Origin: Ignavibacteria bacterium UBA7675
Lineage (GTDB): Bacteria; Bacteroidota; Ignavibacteria; Kapaibacteriales; UB7675
Reading direction: 5' to 3'
DNA length: 64,000 nucleotides
NCBI GenBank assembly: GCA_002483085.1
Contig: DLHF01000044.1
Span: 61,803 to 125,802 of the forward strand
A program made the translations under genes and the position numbers. The first letter of the stretch is position 1; each line of letters begins with the position of its first letter. This document shows, one piece after another, positions 1 through 8,913 of the stretch. Below the pieces are notes generated by a model. The model saw only the letters and a list, made by a program, of their open reading frames with translations, searched no databases and was not told the origin of the DNA.

Positions 1-558
1 TTTTGCAACAACGAGAATACCGGATGTATCCTTGTCGAGCCTGTGTACGATTCCCGGGCGCACGGCGTCGCTGTTGAAGACCATTCCCTCGTCGCCCTCG
101 TCGTCCTCATCATCGGTTTCGATTACCTGCGAATCTCGCACGCCCATGTGGTACAGCAGGGCATTGACAAGCGTGCCGTAGCGATTGCCGAAACCGGGAT
201 GCGTCACCATGCCAGCGGGTTTGTTTACCACCAGCAGTTCGGCGTCTTCGTACAGAACATCGAGCGGAATATTTTCGGGAACGAGTTCTAAAGGCGGCGG
301 TTTCATCACATGGCAGACGATAACATCGCCGGGCTGGATTTTGCGGCTTGCCTTTGCCGGGCGTTCGTTGATCGTCACAGCACCGCTGTCGATAGCGTGC
401 TGCACACGTGTACGCGTAGCATTGTGAATAGATCGAGCGAGGAATGTATCGACACGTTCGGGCTTTTGCCCGTCGGGAATAGCAAACTCGTAAGTATGCT
501 GAATATACGCTGGATAATTGCGGTCATCGCCGCTTGCTATTGAGAGCTGATCGTTCAT
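1..558 (-). CDS. rluD: RluD-family 23S rRNA pseudouridine synthase, 3' end outside the window
   Basis: The minus strand from ATG at 558 is open to base 1, giving 186 residues of a protein that continues outside the window. Residues about 33-85 look like an S4 RNA-binding domain, followed by the synthase fold start LLVVNKPAGMVTHP and the family signature HRLDKDTSG near residues 172-180, whose Asp is the catalytic nucleophile in this family. RluA/RluD enzymes convert uridines of 23S rRNA to pseudouridine in the cytoplasm. Between the NKPAG and HRLD motifs lies a short acidic stretch (DDEDDEGDEG) that is unusual. It is the last visible gene of the ileS-dksA-lspA string and lies about 110 bases downstream of lspA. 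Which of RluA, RluC or RluD it is cannot be decided from this part; the S4 domain favours RluD or RluC. Confidence 0.88.
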   Translation of the reverse strand, partial: MNDQLSIASGDDRNYPAYIQHTYEFAIPDGQKPERVDTFLARSIHNATRTRVQHAIDSGAVTINERPAKASRKIQPGDVIVCHVMKPPPLELVPENIPLDVLYEDAELLVVNKPAGMVTHPGFGNRYGTLVNALLYHMGVRDSQVIETDDEDDEGDEGMVFNSDAVRPGIVHRLDKDTSGILVVAK

Positions 559-611
559 AGGTACTCTGTGTATGCTAAGGCGGGGAACGCTTGGGAGCGA
601 ACCGCCGGATT

Positions 612-659
612 GTGCGACCGGTGACGGAGCCGCCCGTGCGGTCGCAACGCCCGTGCTAC
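612..659 (+). repeat. Dispersed intergenic repeat, copy A (right end only)
   Basis: This stretch between rluD and lspA shows the conserved pieces GTGCGACCGGTGAC and ACGCCCGTGC, which recur at about 6919, 26867, 35978 and 40429. Only the right-hand module is present; the middle part has diverged and contains an extra GCGGTCGCA. Confidence 0.6.
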
Positions 660-665
660 AAATTG

Positions 666-1313
666 CTATTGTAGAGGGCGCTTTTCTGTTGTTTGTGTAC
701 CTGGTTGTATGTATTCGGCGGCTGTACTGCCTTCTGCTGCCGTGCTGATCGTACTATCGGCCTGCTTTGCCGATGGGAAGTGCTTATGTGCAATCATGAG
801 AAGCACCATACCGCAGGTAACGCACGAATCGGCGATATTAAACACTGGCCAGCGCGAGTAAGAAGAGCCAAAGAAGGAGAAGTCGAAAAACTCGAAGTCG
901 ATAAAATCGACAACCTTACCGTAGAACAGCGGCGCCTCGTTGTAGAACACGCCGTAGAACATCCGGTCGATAAGATTACCGGAGGCACCGGCGAGCACAA
1001 GCGATAGGCCGAGTAGCAGCCAGAACGACTGAGTACGCACGCGTGTGAGGTACCAGGTCAGGGCTACACTGGCTACCAGCGAAAAGAGCGTCAGGAACAG
1101 TTTGCCTGCACCGAAACCGATACCGAAGGCCATACCGGGATTTTCGACAAAAGTAAGGCGCAGAAAATTGCCGAGCACGGGAATACTCTCGCCGAGATAC
1201 ATACCATCGTGCTGGACACCAAACAGACTAAAGCCTTTGACAGCTACTTTTGTTGCCTGATCGAGCACGAGCAGCGCGGCAGCCAGCCAGAGAAATTTTT
1301 TATTAGAATTCAT
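666..1313 (-). CDS. lspA: Lipoprotein signal peptidase (signal peptidase II)
   Basis: Inner-membrane aspartic protease that cleaves the signal peptide of prolipoproteins after lipidation. The 215-residue protein has four hydrophobic segments and the family motifs VLDQATK near the N-terminus, NPGMAFG, GNLIDR and FNIADS; the Asp residues of the last two are the catalytic pair. I chose ATG at 1313 rather than an in-frame codon at 1349, because the longer start would lie inside the terminator hairpin of the upstream gene (1333-1360) and would add 12 residues before the first membrane segment. The last 35 residues are a polar Thr/Ser/Ala-rich tail beyond the usual family end. It follows the DksA-type gene, an order common in bacteria. 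Confidence 0.95.
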   Translation of the reverse strand: MNSNKKFLWLAAALLVLDQATKVAVKGFSLFGVQHDGMYLGESIPVLGNFLRLTFVENPGMAFGIGFGAGKLFLTLFSLVASVALTWYLTRVRTQSFWLLLGLSLVLAGASGNLIDRMFYGVFYNEAPLFYGKVVDFIDFEFFDFSFFGSSYSRWPVFNIADSCVTCGMVLLMIAHKHFPSAKQADSTISTAAEGSTAAEYIQPGTQTTEKRPLQ

Positions 1314-1322
1314 GGAGCGGGC

Positions 1323-1360
1323 AGAAAAAAGAAACGCGGAAGAACGCATTCTTCCGCGTT
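1323..1360 (-). terminator. Rho-independent terminator after the dksA/traR-type gene
   Basis: A perfect 12-bp stem (AACGCGGAAGAA with TTCTTCCGCGTT, loop of 4) at 1333-1360 is followed on the minus strand by a T-rich run at 1332-1323. It lies between the stop of the DksA-type gene (1393) and the lspA start (1313), so read-through into lspA may be only partial. Confidence 0.85.
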
Positions 1361-1392
1361 GTAAACAAGTGCTATGGAAGAAGTGGAGGGAA

Positions 1393-2811
1393 TCAGGAAC
1401 GGGGCGCTACAATGCGATCAATTCCATCCTCGGGGCATTTCTTCTGGATTTTATACGAAGCCGACAGCGTCGTAATCGGCACGGCGATCAGGCGTTCTTT
1501 AGCAATCAGGATACCGCAGACACGGCAGATACCGTAAGTCTTTTCCTTAATGCGTTGCAGAGCTTCATCGAGCTTTTTGATATAGTCGTTCAGGCGCTGC
1601 ACTTGGGCGTAAATTTTTTCTTTTTCTTGTGCTTCAGTGCCTTGCTCAGCCATATGCATAGAGTACGATGCGTTTTCGTCGGCGAGCTCAGAGCTTGTAA
1701 TATCTTCGAGGTTTTGGCGGAGGATTTGAAATTCTTCCACAGCCTCTTGGCGTGTTTTTTCGATAATTACGCGAAATTCTTCCAGCTCGTCGTCCGAGTA
1801 TTGCACTTTTGGGCGTGCTCTGCGGCGGCTCGCGTCTTCGGTCGGGCCTGTTTCGGGCTCGTGATGCTGAGCTCCGGCTGTTGATTCGCCCGTTTTATCG
1901 AGCGGATCGTCGTCGGCAGATGTATCCTGCGCATGATCATCGGCTACCGGAGCTGGATCGGCAACGGGTACTGCCGATGCTGCTGCTACCGGAGCTGGTG
2001 TTTCAACAGAATCTTCTACAGGCGTGGCGGCTGTGTTGGCAGCATCTTTGGCTATTTTGCCTGCTGCATCAGAGTCCGATTTCTCGGTTTTTGCCGTTGC
2101 CGCCGGCTTTTTAGCCACCTTCGCCGCTTTCTCTTTTGCCGGCTTTGCTGCGTCTTTCGTTGGTTTTTCTTTAGCCATAATACTACTGCGTTTCGATGTT
2201 GATGTAACTGATGCCGGCGACGGTTTTCTGGCCGAAACTTTCGTCTGTGCCGTCACTTTTTTTGCGGTTCCTGCTGAAACCTGTACTGTTGCTGAATTCG
2301 TTTTCGACCCTGGCTTTACCTTTCCGGCTTGCGGTTTGGCAGGCGCTGATGGTCTCTTTTCTGTCTTGGATACTGCGGTTGTTTTTGCTGCCTTCCCGGC
2401 TACAGGAGGCGCTGCTTGAACCGCTGCTTTTGCTTTTTTCGAGGGAGAACTGCCCACTAATTTCGAGCCTTTAGCCGAGACCAGTTTGTCGCTTTTAGCC
2501 TGCACGGCTGCCGTTACTGACGACTTTTGCGAGGTTCTTGCTGTTGCTTTTGAACCCGTTATTGTCCCGGCAGGCTTTGAGGACAAAGGCTGTTGTACCG
2601 CTGTCTTTGCTGGCTTTGCTGCTACCTGCTTCGATGGTTTCGCCGCTGCTTTTGCGGGTCTGTCTACCATTTGTTTCGATGGTCTCGCCGCTGCTTTTGC
2701 CGACTTTGCTGCTACCTGCTTCGATGGTTTCGCCGCTGCTTTTGCCGGCTTTGCTGCTACCTGCTTCGATGGTTTTGCCGCTGTCTTTGTTGCAGAAGAT
2801 GCTTTCGCCAT
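1393..2811 (-). CDS. DksA/TraR-type regulator with a long histone-H1-like Lys/Ala-rich N-terminal tail
   Basis: The C-terminal ~130 residues (from about 340) have the DksA/TraR layout: a coiled coil (DDELEEFRVIIEKTRQE, ending in LDEALQRIKEKTYG) and then a zinc-finger region. DksA proteins bind RNA polymerase through its secondary channel. The finger keeps only the first Cys pair (CRVC); where a second pair is expected the sequence reads LSASYKIQKKC, so a four-Cys zinc site is not present. Residues 1-340 are low complexity, rich in Lys, Ala, Pro, Ser and Thr, with at least four direct repeats of the pattern AKPSKQVAAKPAKA at 2590-2800. An internal ATG at 2178 (MAKEKPTKDAAKPAK) would give a 261-residue form closer to relatives in Bacteroidota. 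The gene follows ileS and precedes lspA. Confidence 0.8.
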   Translation of the reverse strand: MAKASSATKTAAKPSKQVAAKPAKAAAKPSKQVAAKSAKAAARPSKQMVDRPAKAAAKPSKQVAAKPAKTAVQQPLSSKPAGTITGSKATARTSQKSSVTAAVQAKSDKLVSAKGSKLVGSSPSKKAKAAVQAAPPVAGKAAKTTAVSKTEKRPSAPAKPQAGKVKPGSKTNSATVQVSAGTAKKVTAQTKVSARKPSPASVTSTSKRSSIMAKEKPTKDAAKPAKEKAAKVAKKPAATAKTEKSDSDAAGKIAKDAANTAATPVEDSVETPAPVAAASAVPVADPAPVADDHAQDTSADDDPLDKTGESTAGAQHHEPETGPTEDASRRRARPKVQYSDDELEEFRVIIEKTRQEAVEEFQILRQNLEDITSSELADENASYSMHMAEQGTEAQEKEKIYAQVQRLNDYIKKLDEALQRIKEKTYGICRVCGILIAKERLIAVPITTLSASYKIQKKCPEDGIDRIVAPRS

Positions 2812-2921
2812 GAAGATTCTCCTGGAAGCTTTGGAGGACTATGAGCGATCTACAATATAGAGTTGCGTTGATTAAAATTCTACACTTATCTACCGTGTAT
2901 CCCGGCCATATTTCAGTAACA

Positions 2922-5900
2922 CTACACTTTGCGGATTGTTACGGATACAACAGAATCATTGATATCCAGAGCGATACCATCGAGACTGGCTTCATACCGC
3001 AATTCGGTGCAGAGTGTTTCATCGCATATATAATCGCGCATGGCCATGATAGCCGCGTGAAGCTCATCCGGAGCATTGTACTGCACGGCGATACGGTCGG
3101 TAACATCAAAACCGGAGTCCTTGCGCAGGGTTTGGATGCGATTTACAAATTCGCGTGCCGTTCCTTCGTTGAGAAGTACCGCATCGATCTCCGTGTCGAG
3201 CGCTACTGTTGTTCCGCTTTGAGTAGCTACCAACCAACCCTCGATATCCTCGCTTACGATTTCTATGTCGGCGGTTTCTATCGTATAGGTCGCGTCGTTC
3301 ATAGCGAGTTCTACAGTGCCACGGTTTTCGACTTCTGCGATTTGTTCGGAGGACATACTGCGAATCAGGTTCGCCACCTGCTGTGTTTCTTTTCCGAATT
3401 TTTTACCCATCACTTTGAAGTTGGGCTTGGCCGATCTCTGCACAATACCAGTATCGTCGCTTACGTATTCGATGCCCTTTACATTAACTTCCTCTGCGAT
3501 AATCGACTCCACAGCTTGGATGTCGCGGCGCTCTTGTGCAGAGCGAACCGGTACGAGAATACGGCGCAACGGCTGGCGTGTTCTGATCTTTGCGCGTTCC
3601 CGCAGGGAGCGAGATAGGAACACAATCAGTTGTGCACGGGCCATCCGACGTTCCAGATCGATGTCGATTGTAGCGTCGTCCGGGGTCGTCATAAGCATCA
3701 GGTGGATAGACGTTGGCTCGCTGTTGTTGCGTAGGCGCTGGAACAAGTACTCCGACAAAAACGGCGACACAGGAGCGGTCATTTGCAGAACGCCGAGCAG
3801 TGTTTCGCGTAGCGTCTGGTAGGCAGCCAGCTTCTCGCTGTCGTGCTCGCCTTTCCAGAAACGGCGTCTGTTGCGGCGCACATACCAGTTGGACACATCA
3901 TTGATGACAAATTCCTGCACAAGCCGAGTGGCGCGTGTTACTTCCAGATCGTCCATCAGCTCTTGGTATTCGCGCAGCGTAGAATGCAGCTTCGACATAA
4001 TCCAGCGGTCGATCTCCGGGCGCTCGGCCAAGGGAATGATGTCTTCGTTGCCACTGAAGCCGTCGATGTTGGCATAGAGCGCAAAGAACTTATAAGTCTC
4101 GCGCAGTGTGCGGAAAAAGTCGGCGAGAACCGTGTGCTTGATGTCTTCTTCGTTGAACAGAGTGGGCTTCCAAGGTGGATTGTTCACCAACAGATACCAG
4201 CGCAGAGCATCGGCGCCGTAGCGGCTGATAATCTCAAATGCGTTGACAGTGTTGCCCCGCGATTTCGACATTTTGCGCCCGGTCTTGTCGAGAATCATGT
4301 CGTTGACAATGATGCTCTTAAATGCTGGTTTGTCGAAAAGCGCTGTTGAAATATTGTGCAGCGTGTAGAACCATCCGCGTGTTTGGTCGATACCCTCGGC
4401 TATAAAATCGGCTGGAAAGCTCTGCTCGAACAGTTCTTTGTTCTCGAATGGATAGTGGAATTGGGCAAAGGGCATGGAGCCGGAATCGAACCACACATCG
4501 ACGATTTCGTGGGTACGGCGGAATGTCTTGCCATCGCGCTCGAACACAACTTGATCCACGAACGGGCGGTGCAGGTCGAACTCTTCAGCGCATTCTGCTA
4601 TGGGCACACGTGTACCGTCGGGCTTTTCGTACAAGCCTTCCATAAGCTCGGCTATCGAACCAATGGCGAACATCTCGCCGTCGTCGTTGAGCCATATGGG
4701 GAGCGGTGTTCCCCAGTAGCGGTCGCGCGAGAGATTCCACTCTTTTACATCCTCCAACCAGTGGCCAAAACGCCCGCTGCCAATTTCCGCAGGCTGCCAC
4801 TTGATTTCTTTGTTCAGCTCAATCATCCTGTCCTTGTAGGCAGGCGAATTGATGAACCACGAGTTGCGCGCGTAGTAGATAATCGGATTGTCGGTGCGCC
4901 AGCAGTGCGGATAGCTGTGCACGTAATCATTCGATGAACGGTAGATTTTGTCGGCTCTTTTCAGGGCGATGACAATGTCTTTGTCGGCACCTTCTTCTAC
5001 GCGGTCGGGATAGGTAAAGGTCTTTACCGTGCGGCCTGCAAACTCTCCTGCTTCTGCCGTAAAACGTCCGCCGGGCGTTACTGGCTGCATGAACGGCAGG
5101 TTAAATTTTTTCAGCATTTCGTAGTCGTCTGCACCAAACGCCGGAGCCAAGTGTACAATACCCGAGCCGTCGGCTGTCGACACGAAGTTGCCGGGTAGTA
5201 CGGCCAGAGCGTTCGGATGCTCGTCGCGGTCGATGTGCAGGTACGGGAATATTTGCTCGTAGACAGTGCCGAGAATATCTCTGCCAGTGAATGTGGCGAG
5301 CACTTCTACATCGCCGTCTAATACGCCGAGCCTTGCGGATGCGAGCACGAGTCTGTTTTCTACCTCAACCTTGCTATCGCCTTGCTTCAGCGTGCGTACA
5401 TTACGCACCAGCACATACTCGATGTCTTCTCCCACTGCAAGCGCTGTGTTGGAGACAAGAGTCCAAGGCGTTGTTGTCCAAACAACGAGTTCGGCGCCTT
5501 CTATCGGCGCATACGGGGTAGAGAGCACGCGCAGCTTTATGTAGCAGTTAGGGTCTTTTACCTCTCTATAGCCAAGCGAGAGCTCGTGCGACGACAGCGG
5601 CGTTTCGATGGTTGGGGACTGCGGTACGATGCGGAATCCGCGATGGATCAGACCCTTGTCAAAAAATTTCTTCAGTGCCCACCATACCGACTCGATATAG
5701 TTGTTGGTACAGGTGATATAGGCCGAATCGAGGTCGATCCAGTAGCCCGTGCGCTCGGTAAATGAGCGCCAGCCCGTAGCCATGCCAATGTTGTTGTACA
5801 CCGAAGTCTTGCAGGCGTTGTTGAACTTCGCTACGCCAAAGGAGTCGATCTGGTGTTTCTGTGTAAGCCCAAGTTCTTTTTCGACGGCGAGCTCCACGGG

Positions 5901-6170
5901 AAGGCCGTGTGTGTCCCAACCCGCCCGGCGAGCTACATAGTAGCCGCGCATAGTTTTGTAGCGGCACATCATGTCTTTGAGTGTGCGTGCGATCAGGTGG
6001 TGCAGCCCGGGTTGGCCATTTACTGTGGGAGGTCCTTCATAAAAAGTAAAGGTGGGCGCGCCTTCGCGGTCGAGCAGCGATTGTGCAAAAGTCTGCTCTT
6101 TATGCCAGAAGTCGAGCACTTCCAGCTCTATCGAAGGATAGGAAAAGTCGTCTGAAAGAGGGAGAAACAT
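2922..6170 (-). CDS. ileS: Isoleucyl-tRNA synthetase, IleRS2 type with a GXHH signature
   Basis: Class I aminoacyl-tRNA synthetase that charges tRNA-Ile. The 1082-residue protein begins the catalytic domain with FYEGPPTVNG and then GLHH in the HXGH position (residues 55-58, bases 5997-6008), carries a full editing insert, and has the second signature KMSKS near residue 630. The C-terminal anticodon-binding part lacks an obvious Cys-type zinc finger. These traits fit the eukaryote-like IleRS2 type, which is known for resistance to mupirocin; the swapped GXHH form of the first motif is a known variant within this type. ATG at 6170 is preferred; an in-frame TTG at 6182 would add four residues. 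It is the first gene of the ileS-dksA-lspA-rluD string. Confidence 0.96.
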   Translation of the reverse strand: MFLPLSDDFSYPSIELEVLDFWHKEQTFAQSLLDREGAPTFTFYEGPPTVNGQPGLHHLIARTLKDMMCRYKTMRGYYVARRAGWDTHGLPVELAVEKELGLTQKHQIDSFGVAKFNNACKTSVYNNIGMATGWRSFTERTGYWIDLDSAYITCTNNYIESVWWALKKFFDKGLIHRGFRIVPQSPTIETPLSSHELSLGYREVKDPNCYIKLRVLSTPYAPIEGAELVVWTTTPWTLVSNTALAVGEDIEYVLVRNVRTLKQGDSKVEVENRLVLASARLGVLDGDVEVLATFTGRDILGTVYEQIFPYLHIDRDEHPNALAVLPGNFVSTADGSGIVHLAPAFGADDYEMLKKFNLPFMQPVTPGGRFTAEAGEFAGRTVKTFTYPDRVEEGADKDIVIALKRADKIYRSSNDYVHSYPHCWRTDNPIIYYARNSWFINSPAYKDRMIELNKEIKWQPAEIGSGRFGHWLEDVKEWNLSRDRYWGTPLPIWLNDDGEMFAIGSIAELMEGLYEKPDGTRVPIAECAEEFDLHRPFVDQVVFERDGKTFRRTHEIVDVWFDSGSMPFAQFHYPFENKELFEQSFPADFIAEGIDQTRGWFYTLHNISTALFDKPAFKSIIVNDMILDKTGRKMSKSRGNTVNAFEIISRYGADALRWYLLVNNPPWKPTLFNEEDIKHTVLADFFRTLRETYKFFALYANIDGFSGNEDIIPLAERPEIDRWIMSKLHSTLREYQELMDDLEVTRATRLVQEFVINDVSNWYVRRNRRRFWKGEHDSEKLAAYQTLRETLLGVLQMTAPVSPFLSEYLFQRLRNNSEPTSIHLMLMTTPDDATIDIDLERRMARAQLIVFLSRSLRERAKIRTRQPLRRILVPVRSAQERRDIQAVESIIAEEVNVKGIEYVSDDTGIVQRSAKPNFKVMGKKFGKETQQVANLIRSMSSEQIAEVENRGTVELAMNDATYTIETADIEIVSEDIEGWLVATQSGTTVALDTEIDAVLLNEGTAREFVNRIQTLRKDSGFDVTDRIAVQYNAPDELHAAIMAMRDYICDETLCTELRYEASLDGIALDINDSVVSVTIRKV

Positions 6171-6247
6171 AGTCGTTTTCAATCCATTGGGCGTAATAAA
6201 TAAACTCCAATGATACCGATTTTTTCTATGAAATTCAACGTCTATGT

Positions 6248-6691
6248 TCAGAGATTCTCCGAGGCACCCGGCGGCATGGCAAAGGGCTCCAATGCCAGAC
6301 GCAGAGCATCGGGAATACGCACCGCCCGGCGGGTGTCGCGATGCACCATCACTATTGTGCAGTAGCCTTCGCCGTGCAGCTCGTGTGTGGTGGCGTCGAG
6401 CACGCGGAAATTTATTGTCATCGAGGCATTGCCAAAACGCCCTATCCAGATATCAACACGCACGAGTTCGTCCAGTTGTATAGGGGTGTGAAAGTCGCAG
6501 TGAAAGCTGGCGCGCAATGGCCAGGCATTCCATTCCTCGAACGTGCGATGCACATACGGGAACCCAGCAGTGCGGAACAGCTCGGTCTCGGCTATCTCAA
6601 ACAGGCGGATGTAGTTGCCAAAATACATGATGCCCGCCGAGTCGAGGTCGCTCCAGCGGATGCGTTCTTCAATAAAAAGAGGAATGTGCAT
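6248..6691 (-). CDS. Hotdog-fold acyl-CoA thioesterase (4-hydroxybenzoyl-CoA thioesterase/YbgC family)
   Basis: The 147-residue protein starts MHIPLFIEERIRWSDLDSAG and has the family hallmarks: the catalytic-Asp motif RWSDLDSAGIMYFGNY, typical of the 4HBT group with Asp as the nucleophile, and the central strand-helix pattern of a hotdog fold. Such enzymes hydrolyse small acyl-CoA esters in the cytoplasm; the substrate cannot be read from sequence. The start at 6691 is used because the in-frame extension to 7183 runs through a GC-rich intergenic repeat and has no protein character. It is transcribed away from the AsmA-like gene, with a 530-base gap between them. Confidence 0.87.
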   Translation of the reverse strand: MHIPLFIEERIRWSDLDSAGIMYFGNYIRLFEIAETELFRTAGFPYVHRTFEEWNAWPLRASFHCDFHTPIQLDELVRVDIWIGRFGNASMTINFRVLDATTHELHGEGYCTIVMVHRDTRRAVRIPDALRLALEPFAMPPGASENL

Positions 6692-7221
6692 GCTTCTATA
6701 TCTATTAGTTATAGGTTGATACGGGAATCCTCTGCCCGTTTGGGCAAGCTGTGCAGTGCCTGCAATGCGGCATAGCTGCCAGTTGTGTCCCTCTGGTATA
6801 GTACGCTTCGGTCGTTGTTTCGTGCTGTAGGCCTCTGCACCGCGCTGCACAGCCGCCGCGTGGTGTACTGCCGCCTTCCGCAGCCGCGAGCAGCCTTTGG
6901 CCGAAGCCGCAGTGGATAGTGCGACCGGCGACAGCGACCCGACGCCTGTGCCAAGACGCCCGTGCCACAACCCTCTCCATACACAGTTTTGATACACGAC
7001 AGTAACTGTAGACAACTTTTGCAATATACGCAGAGCGGTTGGAATGCCCGGCTTTTGCCCGCCATAGTGCCGAGGAATCTTTTTCTGGCGACCAGCAGTT
7101 AATCTGGTACTTCGGCCTGGTTGTGCGCCCCTCACTACGAGCAGTGCGGAGTTCTGTAATGAATATTTAATACCGCTGCCCACCTGTACCGGGTTCCGGT
7201 TGTAACTCTTGGAGTAGATTT
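6692..7221. other. 530-base gap between divergent genes
   Basis: Between the start of the thioesterase gene and the start of the AsmA-like gene I see repeat copy B (6796-6968) and no convincing gene. Open frames here on either strand are Cys/Arg-rich and change with the repeat. Promoters for both divergent genes must lie here, but I could not single out clear boxes. Confidence 0.6.
6796..6968 (+). repeat. Dispersed intergenic repeat, copy B (left and right modules)
   Basis: The left module (6796-6875) contains GTACGCTTCGG, then CTCTGCACCGCGCTGCAC and CCGCCGCGTGGTGT. The right module (6919-6968) contains GTGCGACCGG, ACAGCGACC and GACGCCCGTGCCAC. The same modules in the same order and spacing class occur at 40256-40480 and, inverted, at 35978-36213. 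Confidence 0.75.
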
Positions 7222-8913
7222 ATGCCCGAACAGGAGAGTCCATCCTATGCACATCTAAATCGTCCGGGAGAGCGCAGGCGAACACGCGCAAGCCAGATAC
7301 CTGCGATGATCGCCATAGGTGTTGTCCTTTTCTTTATAGTTGGTTTGCTGCTGGTCAACCCCCTGCTCGACAGCGTTGCGAAAGGCGCTCTTCTCCATGC
7401 AGTGAACACCAGTGGCAGCGATACGCTCCATATAGGCCGGATGAGCTACAATATATTCGGCAATACGGTGATTGCTCATAATATGGACTTTTCAACACAG
7501 GACACGACTGCTACTGGAAGGCGGCTTTTGCGTATATCGGCGGAGCGAGTAGAGCTCGCGGATGTCAACTGGTTGTACTTGCTGTTTGGCCGCGCACGTG
7601 TGGGAGAGCTCATTATTACTGGCGCACAGTGTGCGATTGACCTCGATACATCGGTTGTATCGGGGGGATCGGAGCTTGAACCACAAGCCACAGGAGCACA
7701 GGACAGTATGCTGATCGAAAAGCTGGCCGCAGCATTGCCCGACCGCTTCAGCCCGCTGCACATTGGTCGGTTTGTCGTTCGGAACGCTGTCATAGTGCGG
7801 CGTATAGGCGGCAGGATGGCAGATTCCATAGCAGCTATTGCCATGGATGTGTGCGATATTGCTGTCGATCCCGAAGAGTTTCGCAGCGGCGGAAAAATAT
7901 GGAGCAGTGCTGAATTGTCCACGGGGTCGATTTCCACGACACTACTCGGCCCGGTATATATAGTGCGGTTTGATTCTCTTCGCTTTTCGTCGTCGGCATC
8001 ATCGCTTGTTCTTTCCTCGCTGTCGTTGCAGCCCGCTGTTCCCGATGAGCAGTTCTTTGCTGGCTTGCGCTATCGCGTGGTGCGTTTTCGCGTGGGGGTG
8101 CCGAGCATCGAGATTCGGCGTTTTCGCGTAGAGGAGTACCTACGCAAAAACGTACTTTCGGCGGGAGTGGTCGTGCTGGCTGGCCCTACATTCGGCATAT
8201 TGCTGAACAAACGCCTGCCACCCGACTCTTCATCGCCTCTGCCCAGCATGCCGAATCAATTTTTTGATTCTCTGTCTGTGGCTTTACAGATAGACAGCGT
8301 ACAACTGCGCGATGCCCGCATTACCTACAGCGAATTATTTCCCTACAGCAACAAGCCCGCTGTATTGCCTTTTACTTCCGTGAGCTTCGACGCGACTGGT
8401 ATACGCCACACGCCGGACTCTCGCCCCGGAACGCCGCCGGTAGTAGTGCGTGCTTCTGGCAAACTTGCCGATGCTGGAATGATGAAGCTCCGGGCGGAAA
8501 TTCCATTGGATGGGCAGCATTTTCGCTTTACCTGCAATGGTACGCTCGAAGCCATGAACCCGAGAGCTCTGAATGGATTTCTAGAAGTTTCCGACCGCAT
8601 CAGAATTACTTCGGGGAAGGTGGCCAACGCAGATTTCTTCTTTTCAGCCAGCGAAGGGCGCTCCACGGGTAAACTCAATGTCGAGTACACTGGTTTGTCC
8701 ATCGCTGTTCTGGACGAAGACACGGGCAGCGAAAAAGGGTTGGTGCCGAAGCTAAAGACGTTTATGGCTAATGCGTTTGCGCTGCGGTCTAGCAACACCG
8801 CCCGCGATAAGAAAACGGGCGTGATTTCCTATGTGCAGAAGCCGGACGACGCTTTTATGGACATTGTCTGGCTCTCGGTGCGGAGTGGTCTACAGGATGT
8901 GGTGGGCTTTTAA
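7222..8913 (+). CDS. AsmA/DUF748-like membrane-anchored protein
   Basis: A 563-residue protein with a cytoplasmic basic N-terminus (RRRTRASQ), one membrane segment at about 28-50 and a long, beta-rich remainder that should face the periplasm. The start of that part (residues about 51-130) and the ending FMDIVWLSVRSGLQDVVGF resemble the AsmA/DUF748 group, whose better-known members span the envelope and are linked to lipid transport to the outer membrane. No catalytic motif is visible. The gene converges on hpnE, and the two coding regions overlap by 4 bases (8910-8913). The assignment rests on architecture and ending rather than on a full family match. Confidence 0.6.
   Translation: MPEQESPSYAHLNRPGERRRTRASQIPAMIAIGVVLFFIVGLLLVNPLLDSVAKGALLHAVNTSGSDTLHIGRMSYNIFGNTVIAHNMDFSTQDTTATGRRLLRISAERVELADVNWLYLLFGRARVGELIITGAQCAIDLDTSVVSGGSELEPQATGAQDSMLIEKLAAALPDRFSPLHIGRFVVRNAVIVRRIGGRMADSIAAIAMDVCDIAVDPEEFRSGGKIWSSAELSTGSISTTLLGPVYIVRFDSLRFSSSASSLVLSSLSLQPAVPDEQFFAGLRYRVVRFRVGVPSIEIRRFRVEEYLRKNVLSAGVVVLAGPTFGILLNKRLPPDSSSPLPSMPNQFFDSLSVALQIDSVQLRDARITYSELFPYSNKPAVLPFTSVSFDATGIRHTPDSRPGTPPVVVRASGKLADAGMMKLRAEIPLDGQHFRFTCNGTLEAMNPRALNGFLEVSDRIRITSGKVANADFFFSASEGRSTGKLNVEYTGLSIAVLDEDTGSEKGLVPKLKTFMANAFALRSSNTARDKKTGVISYVQKPDDAFMDIVWLSVRSGLQDVVGF

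Noticed and set aside
2841..3617. 258-codon plus-strand frame opposite ileS
   Set aside because: It lies fully over the C-terminal coding part of ileS, which is certain from its domain motifs.
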